Of a stretch of 64,000 nucleotides of DNA, positions 56,701 through 64,000 are shown piece after piece. The position numbers and the translations under genes were made by a program. The notes under the pieces are model-generated. The model was not told where the DNA came from and searched no databases. It saw nothing but the letters and a program-made list of their open reading frames with translations. Each line of letters starts with the position of its first letter. The stretch's first letter is position 1. The stretch comes from Bacillota bacterium (GTDB lineage: Bacteria; Bacillota; Clostridia; TANB77; CAG-465). Where the stretch lies: NCBI GenBank assembly GCA_023460515.1, contig JAEWPS010000012.1:1-64000 (forward strand), given 5' to 3'.

Positions 56701-58009
56701 TTGGAAAATATATTACTATATTTAGATAAGATTGTTTGGGGTACACCTCTTGTATTATTGTTTATTTTTACACATATTTTTCTAACGTTTAAACTTAGAT
56801 TTCCACAAAAAAATATACTAAAAGGTTTAATACTTATGTTTAAACCATCAAACACTAATGGGATATCTTCCTTTAACTCACTTATGACTGTACTTGCAGC
56901 AACGCTGCGGTACAGGAAATATAATAGGTGTATCTACTGCTATTATATTAGGAGGGGTAGGTAGCGTTTTTTGGATATTTGTATCTGGAGTATTTGCTAT
57001 TTCTACTAAGTATGCAGAAACATATTTATGTATGAAATATAGGAAAATTAAAAAAGAAAAAAATAAGAATAAAAATAATTACACAAAGTATTATGGTGGA
57101 ACAATGTATGTATTAGATAATAGGATAGGAAGTAAACTTCTAGGAGTTTTATTTGCTATTTTTGTTATAATAGCATCATTTGGAATTGGTTGTATGGTAC
57201 AATCAAATGCTGCTGCAGAAAGCTTAATACAAAATTTAAATATGGATAAAACTTTGGTTGGTATAATTATTACAGCTATCGCATCATATATTTTATTTTC
57301 AAATGAAAGAAAAATAGCTAAAATATCTAGTATTATTGTACCTATTTCAACAATTATTTATTTGATTATGAGTATAATGTTAATGTATATGTTTAGAAAT
57401 AATATTATACATAGTATTTTTGTTATTATCCAAGATGCTTTTAGCTTTAAATCTAGAAGTATAGGAATATTAGCCTTTATTGGTATGAAAGCATTATCTA
57501 CTGGATTATCTAAAGGAATGTTTTCTAATGAAGCAGGTATGGGAAGTTCACCTATATTTGAAACTACAGTGAATAATACAAATATTAAAGAGCAATCTAT
57601 AATTTCATCTACTAGTGTTTTTATAGATACAGTGCTACTTTGCAGTCTAACTGGTATAATACTTGTATCTAGTAATATGTATATAAATGAGAGTAATCCA
57701 GTCAGTTACGTTCAAAATGTTTTTGGACTTCTTCCGTATGGTAAATATCTACTTACATTTTGTTTAGTAAGTTTTGGACTTGCAACAATACCTTGTTGGG
57801 GGTATTATGGTAGTCAAGCGGTTAGATATATTTTCAGTAATAAAAATATATACCAAAATATATATAAAATTATATATGCAATATGTATTTATATAGGTGC
57901 TGTATCCGCACTTGAAATTGTATGGACACTGTCTAGTATAGCTAATGCTTTTATGGCACTTCCAAATATTTTTATGATATATTATTTGTTAGATGAGATT
58001 GAATATTAA
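56701..58009 (+). CDS. Sodium:alanine/glycine symporter (AGCS family), needing a +1 shift at an in-frame CGG
   Basis: A 435-residue amino-acid:Na+ symporter when read through, near normal family length with about ten helices. The N-terminus (LFIFTHIFLTFKLRF, SFNSLMTVLAATL) runs to 56907; zero frame then reads CGG and stops at 56964. Skipping C 56908 gives LGTGNIIGVSTAIILGGVGSVFWIFVSG, the conserved AGCS motif, and the rest (GGTMYVLD, NEAGMGSSPIFE, TIPCWGYYGSQA) is intact to 58009. TTG start behind GAGGTG. Confidence 0.85.
56905..56910 (+). other. Candidate +1 recoding site CTG-CGG-T in the AGCS symporter gene
   Basis: Leu codon CTG then zero-frame CGG; the AATLGTGN motif requires skipping C 56908. 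Zero frame stops 17 codons later. Confidence 0.5.
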
Positions 58010-58011
58010 GT

Positions 58012-58054
58012 AAAAGCCACCCATTTCAATAATTATGAAATGAGTGACTTTTAT
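58012..58054. terminator. Bidirectional terminator between the symporter and kinase-like genes
   Basis: AAAAGCCAC-C-CATTTCA pairs with TGAAATG-A-GTGACTTTT (one mismatch), with A-run and T-run flanks. Confidence 0.75.
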
Positions 58055-58801
58055 TTAAAATAGGTATTCAAGTTTTAACAATCCTTTTTTATTGCGTATA
58101 CTTACGAAGTAGAGAAGTTTTTCTTTAATGGATTCTGGTAGTAAAGGTTCATCAGTTATTTTTTTTATGATTTCTTTTTTTCTATTATCTTTTCTATTAA
58201 CCTTGAAAAGTATATCTATAAAAAGACAATAGAACGAATAGATATTGTATTTGATATCAATTGTTTTTGAATATGGACAAAAATATTTGTAATTACAAAA
58301 AATATTTTTTGTAGAATCACCCATAAGGCAGAAGCTATCGATATCTACAAGTCTAATCATTGCAGCTTTTTGTGATACTAGTATGTTTTCTGGATTAAAA
58401 TCTGTTAAACAGAAACCATTATCGTGAATGATCTTTAAAGTAGATTGCAAATTTTTAAATAGAAATAGTACATCTGCTAGTGAAATATCTTCACAAAATT
58501 CGTTAAGTTTTTTACCTGGAACAGACTCCATTAAATATCCTGTAAATTGTCCGTCTTTTCTATACAGCAGTTGAAATATAGTAGGGATAATTTTAAATTT
58601 TTCGGATATTTTAGAAAACTCTAAGGCAATTAAAATACGTTCCTTTTTTATGATTATACGCTCCGGCATATAAAACTTAAAAAGTTTAGTAAGTGTATCA
58701 CATTCAGATACAAATATGTTACTTTCAAAACCTCCATTTACCTCAAAGTACATGTTATCCAAATAGTCGTCTATTAAACCTATTTCTAACATATTATTCA
58801 C
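58055..58801 (-). CDS. Protein-kinase-like protein, atypical
   Basis: A 248-residue protein with a recognisable eukaryotic-like kinase C-lobe: IIHDNGFCLTDFNPENILV contains D134 and N139 of the catalytic loop, and RLVDIDSF supplies a DFG-equivalent Asp (D153 or D155). The HRD motif is replaced by LTD, and no classic glycine-rich loop is evident. It could be a small-molecule or protein kinase or a pseudokinase. Single gene, GAGGTG ribosome binding site; no substrate clue. Confidence 0.7.
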   Translation of the reverse strand: MNNMLEIGLIDDYLDNMYFEVNGGFESNIFVSECDTLTKLFKFYMPERIIIKKERILIALEFSKISEKFKIIPTIFQLLYRKDGQFTGYLMESVPGKKLNEFCEDISLADVLFLFKNLQSTLKIIHDNGFCLTDFNPENILVSQKAAMIRLVDIDSFCLMGDSTKNIFCNYKYFCPYSKTIDIKYNIYSFYCLFIDILFKVNRKDNRKKEIIKKITDEPLLPESIKEKLLYFVSIRNKKGLLKLEYLF

Positions 58802-58913
58802 CTCTTTCTCTAAAATTTTAAGAAAGCAAAAATATAATTTGTAATATTATATCACATATGTCAAATTATATTTTAATATATATGTTTTTAGTGATAAATT
58901 ATTTAAAAGTACT

Positions 58914-58984
58914 TGATTTTTAAAGTTAAAGAATATATAATATGTATACAAGTATAAATTTATAAGATATATTTGTATACATAT
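58914..58984 (+). promoter_or_regulatory. spoVS promoter with overlapping 12-bp palindromic arms
   Basis: TTGATT (58914-58919), 16 bp, TATAAT (58936-58941). An exact inverted repeat ATATGTATACAA (58940-58951) and TTGTATACATAT (58973-58984) begins in the -10 and spans the start region, so it could be an operator pair or a leader stem-loop. Confidence 0.55.
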
Positions 58985-59005
58985 GAAAAATGTGGGGGAA
59001 AGATG

Positions 59006-59269
59006 ATGGATATATTAAGAATTTCAGCTAAGTCTAGTCCTAACTCAATAGCAGGAGCTATTGCAGGACTTATTAAAGAAAATGGAAAAGCAGAAATGCA
59101 AGCAATTGGAGCAGGTGCTATTAATCAAGCTGTTAAAGCTGTAGCAATAGCAAGAGGCTTTGTAGCACCATCTGGTATAGATCTTGTGTGCACACCTGCC
59201 TTTACTGAAATAATGATAAATGAAGAAGAGAAAACAGGAATTAAATTTTCAATTGAAACACGTGTATAG
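59006..59269 (+). CDS. spoVS: Stage V sporulation protein S
   Basis: An 87-residue protein of normal SpoVS length; an Alba-like nucleic-acid-binding fold needed for progression of sporulation in Bacillus. The signature ISAKSSPNSIAGAIAGLIKENG and AIGAGAINQAVKAVAIARGF is nearly invariant. ATG 59006 is chosen by the family N-terminus, with GGGGGAAAG upstream. Confidence 0.96.
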   Translation: MDILRISAKSSPNSIAGAIAGLIKENGKAEMQAIGAGAINQAVKAVAIARGFVAPSGIDLVCTPAFTEIMINEEEKTGIKFSIETRV

Positions 59270-59292
59270 TTTTAAATTATATAGCAATTAAG

Positions 59293-59326
59293 AATTAAGG
59301 TTATTTATTTAACCTTAATTTTTTAT
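59293..59326 (+). terminator. Terminator after spoVS
   Basis: AATTAAGGTT/AACCTTAATT stem, 8-base loop, TTTT tail. Confidence 0.75.
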
Positions 59327-59382
59327 ATAATATTACAAAAATATTACAATTTTAAAAAAAGTCGAAAAAAGTCAAGAATATA

Positions 59383-59411
59383 TTGACAAAAAAAAATATG
59401 TATTATATAAT
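59383..59411 (+). promoter_or_regulatory. Upstream promoter for the FxLYD-like gene
   Basis: TTGACA at 59383-59388, 17 bp spacer, TATAAT at 59406-59411. Confidence 0.65.
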
Positions 59412-59634
59412 TTATATATGTAAATTTAGTATCTTATAAAAATCATATTTACTATTTCATTTTATGATGTTTTAACTATCATAAAATGCACATAATATTA
59501 CAAAACATTATTTATAATATCATAAATTTTAGTAAAGCATTGACAAAAAATGCATGTATATTATATGTATATAGTATAAAATTAAGATACTAAAGGTAAA
59601 CAAAAGTAAAAATTATAAGGAAGGTTGATTTAAA

Positions 59635-60105
59635 ATGAACAAAGAGTTTGAGAAAAAAAGACAAATTATTTCAGTATGTTTGATATTATTAGCTGTAATA
59701 ATAATCGTTGTAATGGCTGTAAATATTTTAGGTAAAGGAAACAATGCAAATAATACAAATAATGCAGGAAATACAACAAACTATACAACTACTACTGAAG
59801 GAAATAAAGTAAACACAAGTACAGAAGTTAGTTCAGATAAAACAGTAAGTAATATGCTTTTAGAACAAAGTAAAATTATTTATACAAATGGAACTTCTCA
59901 ATTAACATCTAAAGTTACAAATGATAGTGTAGCAAAAGATAATTTGAGATTTACTGTAAAATTTATGGCAAACGATGGTAGTGTTATTGCTGAAGCAGTT
60001 GGTTATGTTGGAAAAATTGAAGCAAATGAAACTAAATTTATTGATTCATATATAACTACTGATGTTTCAAATTCAAAAAATGTAGTTTATGAAGTAATGC
60101 AATAA
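59635..60105 (+). CDS. Membrane-anchored FxLYD-like extracytoplasmic protein
   Basis: A 156-residue protein: short basic N-terminus, one membrane helix (about 11-33), an Asn/Thr-rich linker (about 36-65) and a C-terminal beta-sandwich (about 75-156) with the pattern of FxLYD domains (conserved LRFTVKFMANDGSVIAEA). Function unknown; probably a cell-surface or envelope-stress-related protein. AAGGAAGG before the ATG. Confidence 0.65.
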   Translation: MNKEFEKKRQIISVCLILLAVIIIVVMAVNILGKGNNANNTNNAGNTTNYTTTTEGNKVNTSTEVSSDKTVSNMLLEQSKIIYTNGTSQLTSKVTNDSVAKDNLRFTVKFMANDGSVIAEAVGYVGKIEANETKFIDSYITTDVSNSKNVVYEVMQ

Positions 60106-60203
60106 TAAATTAATCGTATAAAAATAGAATAAATTATTAAAATGTATGTAGAATATTCCCCCCAGGTATTGTATACATAAAACATAAGTGTATAATTTAA
60201 TTT

Positions 60204-60246
60204 ACCCTCTTAAAGTTAATACTGTAAACTTTAGGAGGGTTTATTT
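60204..60246 (+). terminator. Terminator after the FxLYD-like gene
   Basis: A 14-bp stem ACCCTCTTAAAGTT with AACTTTAGGAGGGT (one G-U pair), then TTTATTT. Confidence 0.8.
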
Positions 60247-60371
60247 ATGTCCAACTTATATGATAATATAATAAATTTAAGTCATAAACTTTACATAATA
60301 ACAAAAGTGTGATATAATATTATGGTTAAAAATAATTGTTTCCAAATATAAATATAAGAGGAGGAAGGATT

Positions 60372-60968
60372 TTGAAAGAAAAAAAAGGTTTTGTAACCAT
60401 TGGTCATGGTAATTTAGAGAGACACATATTTATTCAGGCATTACTCGGGTATAAAGTTGACTGTATAGTAGATGTAAGAAGTTCTCCATACAGTAGGCAC
60501 AATCCAAGTTTTAACAGAGAGATATTAAAAAGAGCTCTTCTAGAAAATAATATTTCATACAATTGGTTAGGGGATTTATTAGGTGGAAGACCAGAAGATT
60601 TATCAGTCTATGATGAAAATGGTATTGTTGATTATGAGAAACTTGTACAAACAAAACCATTTTTAAAAGGATTGGAAACTCTTGAAAAATTATCTTTGAT
60701 CAATAACGTAGCAATTATGTGTTCAGAGAATGATCCTATGAAATGTCACCGGTTTTTAGCTATTTCTAGAGAGTTGTCGAGAAGAGGATTTAGAGTTGTT
60801 CACATTAAGGATGTTCGAACCATTATAAAACAGGCTGCTCTAGAAGATGCACTTGTTAAGTTACATTTTGGAGAGAATATTCAAATTGACCTGTTTGATG
60901 GTATGGAGGATAATTTAGAAAAAAGCTATTCTAAGCAAAATAAATTATGTGCATACAGGAGGAAGTAA
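60372..60968 (+). CDS. DUF488 family protein (first of tandem pair)
   Basis: About 198 residues. DUF488 signatures: ITIGHGN-type start (VTIGHGNLER), VDVRSSPYSRHNPSFNRE and CSENDPMKCHRFLA with two Cys. The family has a rhodanese-like fold and unknown activity. TTG 60372 follows GAGGAGGAAGG. CHR Arg is encoded by CGG (60750), normally rare here. The last codons form the ribosome binding site of the next gene. Confidence 0.85.
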   Translation: MKEKKGFVTIGHGNLERHIFIQALLGYKVDCIVDVRSSPYSRHNPSFNREILKRALLENNISYNWLGDLLGGRPEDLSVYDENGIVDYEKLVQTKPFLKGLETLEKLSLINNVAIMCSENDPMKCHRFLAISRELSRRGFRVVHIKDVRTIIKQAALEDALVKLHFGENIQIDLFDGMEDNLEKSYSKQNKLCAYRRK

Positions 60969-60969
60969 A

Positions 60970-61407
60970 ATGGATATTTTTACGATTGGTTTTACTAAAA
61001 AAACTGCAAAGCAATTTTTTGAACTTCTAAAAAAAAATGGTATTAAAAAGGTCATAGATATTCGGTTATCTAATGCAGGTCAGTTAGCAGGGTTTGCTAA
61101 AGGACCAGACTTAGAATACTTTCTTGGGTTACATGGTATCGAGTATGAACACGATATAACGCTTGCACCAACGGAAGAACTTAGAAAAAAGTATAATGAT
61201 AAAAAACTTAAAATGAGTTTTGACGAGTATACTGTTATATTTGATGCAACATTAGAGGAAAGACAGTGTATTCCGAGGTTACAGTCATTAGACTTAGATA
61301 AAGTTTGTTTCTTGTGCAGTGAAGACGAGGCAGACAAATGTCACAGAAGGTTAGTAGTGAATAAAATCAAAGGTGGTAATGTTAACATTAAAATAATACA
61401 CTTATAG
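60970..61407 (+). CDS. DUF488 family protein (second of tandem pair)
   Basis: About 145 residues, a shorter DUF488 protein: IFTIGFTKKTAKQFFELL, VIDIRLSNAGQLAGFAK, and CSEDEADKCHRRLV. It starts one base after the previous stop with AGGAGGAAG upstream, so the pair is translationally coupled. Low identity to its neighbour indicates two different subfamilies rather than a recent duplication. CGG at 61063 encodes the conserved Arg of DIR. Confidence 0.85.
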   Translation: MDIFTIGFTKKTAKQFFELLKKNGIKKVIDIRLSNAGQLAGFAKGPDLEYFLGLHGIEYEHDITLAPTEELRKKYNDKKLKMSFDEYTVIFDATLEERQCIPRLQSLDLDKVCFLCSEDEADKCHRRLVVNKIKGGNVNIKIIHL

Positions 61408-61417
61408 GGGGAACTTA

Positions 61418-62023
61418 ATGAGAATAGTAATATTAGCAAATTCAAGAAAACTTAGTGGTAGATGCGTAGCTGGCAAAGATGGTAATGGTAGATGGATTAG
61501 ACTTACGAAAAACAGTCATGATCCTATTCCCGTTAGAGAAGCAAGAGATTATAACATTTTAAAGGTTTTAGATGTTACTGGAATATGCAATGAAGTTAGT
61601 TTGGATTATCGGTATCATACGGAAAACTCAAGTTATCTTCGAGTTTCAGATGTTGGTTATTATGATCGGAGGACATTGAATGATCTTTTAGATAATCCGG
61701 TGAATATTTTCGGAATCGGTAAATGTTTAAGTGAAGCAGAGGCACAAAGGATAGATTACTCTTTGCTTTTTGTAAGGGTTACAGATTTCATTATGTACTT
61801 TAAAGATTGTGGACAATATGGTGATAAGCTCCGGGGACAGTTTGTTTATAATGGAATAACGTATACAGACATCGCAGTTACTGATTCAGCAATTGAACAA
61901 AGATTAGGAAATAATGCTTATCCCTACCAGGAAGAGTACGATGAGGCATATATAACGGTAAGTTTAGGTGAAATATTTAATGGCTCAGCATATAAATTAA
62001 TTTCTGGAGTAATTATTCCTTAA
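61418..62023 (+). CDS. Dual-OB-domain-like protein partnered with DUF488
   Basis: A 201-residue protein beginning RIVILANSRKLSGRCVAGKD and GRWIRL, the pattern of dual OB-fold proteins encoded beside DUF488 genes. OB folds suggest nucleic-acid or nucleotide binding; activity unknown. Three CGG codons (61610, 61667, 61832) read as Arg, unlike the rest of the window. AGGGGGAAC precedes the ATG; a strong terminator closes the cassette. Confidence 0.7.
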   Translation: MRIVILANSRKLSGRCVAGKDGNGRWIRLTKNSHDPIPVREARDYNILKVLDVTGICNEVSLDYRYHTENSSYLRVSDVGYYDRRTLNDLLDNPVNIFGIGKCLSEAEAQRIDYSLLFVRVTDFIMYFKDCGQYGDKLRGQFVYNGITYTDIAVTDSAIEQRLGNNAYPYQEEYDEAYITVSLGEIFNGSAYKLISGVIIP

Positions 62024-62065
62024 TACAAAAATAAGTGGCTTAAACCATATAAATGTTTAAGAAGG

Positions 62066-62092
62066 GCAGTGTAAAATTTTACACTGCTTTTT
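62066..62092 (+). terminator. Terminator after the DUF488 cassette
   Basis: GCAGTGTAAAA/TTTTACACTGC, a self-complementary 22-base block followed by TTTTTA. Confidence 0.85.
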
Positions 62093-62216
62093 ATTTGCTT
62101 AATATCTTTAATTATTATATTTTTTGCACCTACGAATGCTAAAAATATTTGTTAAAACTATCTTTTTGACTAAAATTATGATATAATAGGTACAATATAA
62201 AAGGGTGGTGAAAAGT

Positions 62217-63908
62217 TTGAATCACGATATAATTAATCCACATAAATATAAAAAAATAACTAGAAGTGATAAATTAAAAAAAGATAAAAAATCTACAAAA
62301 AATATAAAAAGCGGTAAATATAAAAAGACTACATATAGCTATTTCAAAAATAGTAGTAATAAATCTAGTAAGACACGAAAAGTAAGGAAAGTTAAAACAA
62401 AAAATAAAAGTCGTGATAGCATTTTTTTAACTTTAATAAAAGTTGCTTGTTCAATCATTGCTATTGTTATAATTGGGTATTTATCTACCTATTTTGTTAA
62501 TTTAAAAGATAATCCTATACTTAGTGTATTTAAAGGTAATAAAACAAATATTGAGTTGGCAGCAAATTATAATTTCAAAGTCGGAATAAATAATTTGGAT
62601 ACTAAAAATAACATATTAATTAATGAATTATACAAATATTCGTATAGAAAATTACTTACTTTTGATGAAGAGTATAATATAATATTTAATGTGGCTAAAA
62701 GAATAACAAAAGTAGACAACAATACATATGAAATTGAGATAAAGGATTCAAGCGATATTACTGATGTTATATATACGATAGAAAAATTAAAAGCCACTAA
62801 TGACAATAGATATTACAAATATTTAAGTAATATTTCTTCAGTAGAAATAAAAGAAAATAATGTTATAAAAATAGTATTAACTACCCCAAATCCATATATT
62901 ATATATTCACTAGATTTTAATATAGAAAAAAAGTACTTAGATTCAGAAAAACAAAATAGTAATATAAATAGATTTAATTTTGTAGACAATTCTAATAATG
63001 TATCTTTTGTTAGGAATGATGAAGTTAGTAGAGATATTTTAAAAAGTATAATATTTAAAAGCTATACAGATGGAGATAATTTAGTAAGTGATTTTAGAAA
63101 TAGTTCATTGGATATGTTTTTAACATCTAGTGAAGAAGATATGAGAATCATTGGAAAGCATGAGTATAGTATAAAAAAATATAGAAATGGTGAGACATAC
63201 TTTTTATTAGGTAATAAAAATTCTAAATTATTTAGTTTAAAAGAAGTAAGAAAGGCTATTGCTTATTCATTAAATAGAAATGAAATTTCTAAAAAAATAA
63301 GTTCAACATTTACTGAAATTATAGATATTCCATATATATATTCAAACATAGCATATAAATACGATATTTATGGTGCAGAGAATGCTTTAATTGCAGAGTC
63401 ATGGAATAAATCTACTGGTATATATAGTAAGAAAATAGATAATAATTTAGTTAATTTAGAGCTTGCACTATTGGTCAATTCTGAAGATAGTATAAAGGTT
63501 AATATTGCTGAGAGTATTAAACAAATGCTCGAGAATGTTGGAATAAGGATTAATATACAAAAACTAAATAGTAATGAAATAAATGATAAAATAAATAAAG
63601 GTGAATATGATCTTATATTAAGTAATGTTTATGTAAGTGATAATCCAGATATATCATATTTAGATAGTTATATAAATATAAATGAAAATATTAGTCAAGC
63701 AATAAATAAAATTAATAATAGTAGTATAGAGGAACTTAGTAATAGTATAAGAAATTTACAAGTCGCAATATCTAGTGATATAGCATGTATTGGAATAGCA
63801 GCTAAAAATACAAATGTTGTTTACCAAAAATATATAACTGGATTTGACAATATATCATATATGAACGTTTTTAAGGATATAGATAAAATAGGTAGAATTA
63901 TACAATAA
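62217..63908 (+). CDS. Membrane-anchored SBP5-like substrate-binding protein without transporter
   Basis: About 563 residues. A Lys/Ser-rich cytoplasmic N-terminus of about 70 residues, one membrane helix (about 75-97), then a family 5 solute-binding-protein-like domain (VGINNLDTKNNILINELY; SLKEVRKAIAYSLNRNEI; VNIAESIKQMLENVGIRINIQKL). It is not a lipoprotein (no lipobox) and no ABC permease or ATPase lies nearby. TTG 62217 is chosen because AGGGTGGTG covers the upstream GTG. A sensor-like or peptide-binding role is possible. Confidence 0.75.
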   Translation: MNHDIINPHKYKKITRSDKLKKDKKSTKNIKSGKYKKTTYSYFKNSSNKSSKTRKVRKVKTKNKSRDSIFLTLIKVACSIIAIVIIGYLSTYFVNLKDNPILSVFKGNKTNIELAANYNFKVGINNLDTKNNILINELYKYSYRKLLTFDEEYNIIFNVAKRITKVDNNTYEIEIKDSSDITDVIYTIEKLKATNDNRYYKYLSNISSVEIKENNVIKIVLTTPNPYIIYSLDFNIEKKYLDSEKQNSNINRFNFVDNSNNVSFVRNDEVSRDILKSIIFKSYTDGDNLVSDFRNSSLDMFLTSSEEDMRIIGKHEYSIKKYRNGETYFLLGNKNSKLFSLKEVRKAIAYSLNRNEISKKISSTFTEIIDIPYIYSNIAYKYDIYGAENALIAESWNKSTGIYSKKIDNNLVNLELALLVNSEDSIKVNIAESIKQMLENVGIRINIQKLNSNEINDKINKGEYDLILSNVYVSDNPDISYLDSYININENISQAINKINNSSIEELSNSIRNLQVAISSDIACIGIAAKNTNVVYQKYITGFDNISYMNVFKDIDKIGRIIQ

Positions 63909-63930
63909 TATGTGGCAAAATATTTTTTCC

Positions 63931-63959
63931 TTGACTTTAACATATATATTGTATATAAT
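63931..63959 (+). promoter_or_regulatory. Promoter of the gene at the window end
   Basis: TTGACT at 63931-63936, 17 bp spacer, TATAAT at 63954-63959. Confidence 0.75.
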
Positions 63960-63977
63960 ATTAGAGAGGTGAAAGAA

Positions 63978-64000
63978 ATGGAATTTCATGGGATTACAAA
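63978..64000 (+). CDS. Start of a gene truncated by the window end
   Basis: ATG 63978 behind GAGAGGTGAAAG and a good promoter; only MEFHGIT is visible, too little to identify. Confidence 0.5.

Larger units (their letters stand above)
59270..59634. other. Intergenic stretch with terminator, promoter and hairpin
   Basis: Contains the spoVS terminator, a consensus promoter at 59383-59411, an 11-bp perfect stem (59458-59468 with 59478-59488) not followed by a T-run, and a second TTGACA at 59540-59545 with a poor -10. The leader of the 59635 gene from the first promoter would be about 215 bases and could hold a regulatory RNA; no known riboswitch recognised. Confidence 0.5.

Noticed and set aside
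62166..62187. TTGACT and TATAAT before the SBP5-like gene as a promoter
   Set aside because: The spacer is only 10 bp. The TATAAT with upstream TG may still work as an extended -10, but it is not listed.
1..64000. CGG as an entirely unassigned codon
   Set aside because: Ordinary in-frame CGG occurs in spoIIID (at a family-conserved Arg), at 12427 and 13280, and five times in the DUF488 cassette at conserved Arg positions, so it can be read as Arg at least in part.

Overview
The window is AT-rich, low-GC Gram-positive chromosome, most likely from an uncultured, anaerobic, spore-forming member of the Clostridia. Evidence: spoIIID, spoIVB and spoVS; a glmS ribozyme; the DUF881-Sbp pair; era-yqzL-recO; a dockerin-bearing wall hydrolase; near-perfect sigma-A promoters (TTGaca/TTGaaa, 17 bp, TATAAT); strong purine-rich ribosome binding sites and frequent TTG starts. 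No tRNA, rRNA, IS element, CRISPR array or origin was seen.

Layout. 1-1000: the end of a surface protein and a decayed secreted-protein remnant. 1.5-30 kb: housekeeping and sporulation genes (uvrB, an RluA-type pseudouridine synthase, DUF881/sbp, mgtA, spoIIID, spoIVB, a D,D-carboxypeptidase, a PIN-domain protein, a membrane/metallopeptidase pair, a TIGR03960-type radical SAM protein, smpB, three small proteins including two Cys-containing ones, era-yqzL-recO, a PHP phosphoesterase, a flippase-like protein, glmS with its ribozyme, an alkylguanine methyltransferase-like protein). 28.8-51.7 kb: a long, mostly same-strand cell-surface polysaccharide locus: phosphohexomutase, many glycosyltransferases (several fused), a possible kinase/HAD/nucleotidyltransferase activation cassette, a Wzm/Wzt-type ABC exporter, UDP-galactopyranose mutase, GtrA, DUF2304 and SMR-type helpers, and GT-C-like membrane proteins. 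51.8-58 kb: a dockerin-tailed wall glucosaminidase, a cadherin-like-domain membrane protein, galE and an AGCS amino-acid symporter. 58-64 kb: a kinase-like protein, spoVS, an FxLYD-like protein, a probably acquired DUF488-DUF488-dual-OB cassette, an orphan membrane-anchored SBP5-like protein and the start of another gene.

Main observation. Three unrelated conserved genes (uvrB, an SMR-type membrane protein, an AGCS symporter) are each broken by the same lesion: one extra C directly before a conserved glycine codon, so that the zero frame reads an in-frame CGG arginine codon and then stops within 8-17 codons. Skipping the C restores the family sequence exactly. By my reading CGG is otherwise nearly absent from the native genes here (three ordinary uses), so half of the native in-frame CGG codons coincide with a frameshift. 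This suggests +1 recoding (frameshifting or quadruplet decoding) at a rare or poorly read CGG codon. A systematic sequencing error is the main alternative. The DUF488 cassette alone uses five ordinary CGG codons, which marks it as compositionally foreign.
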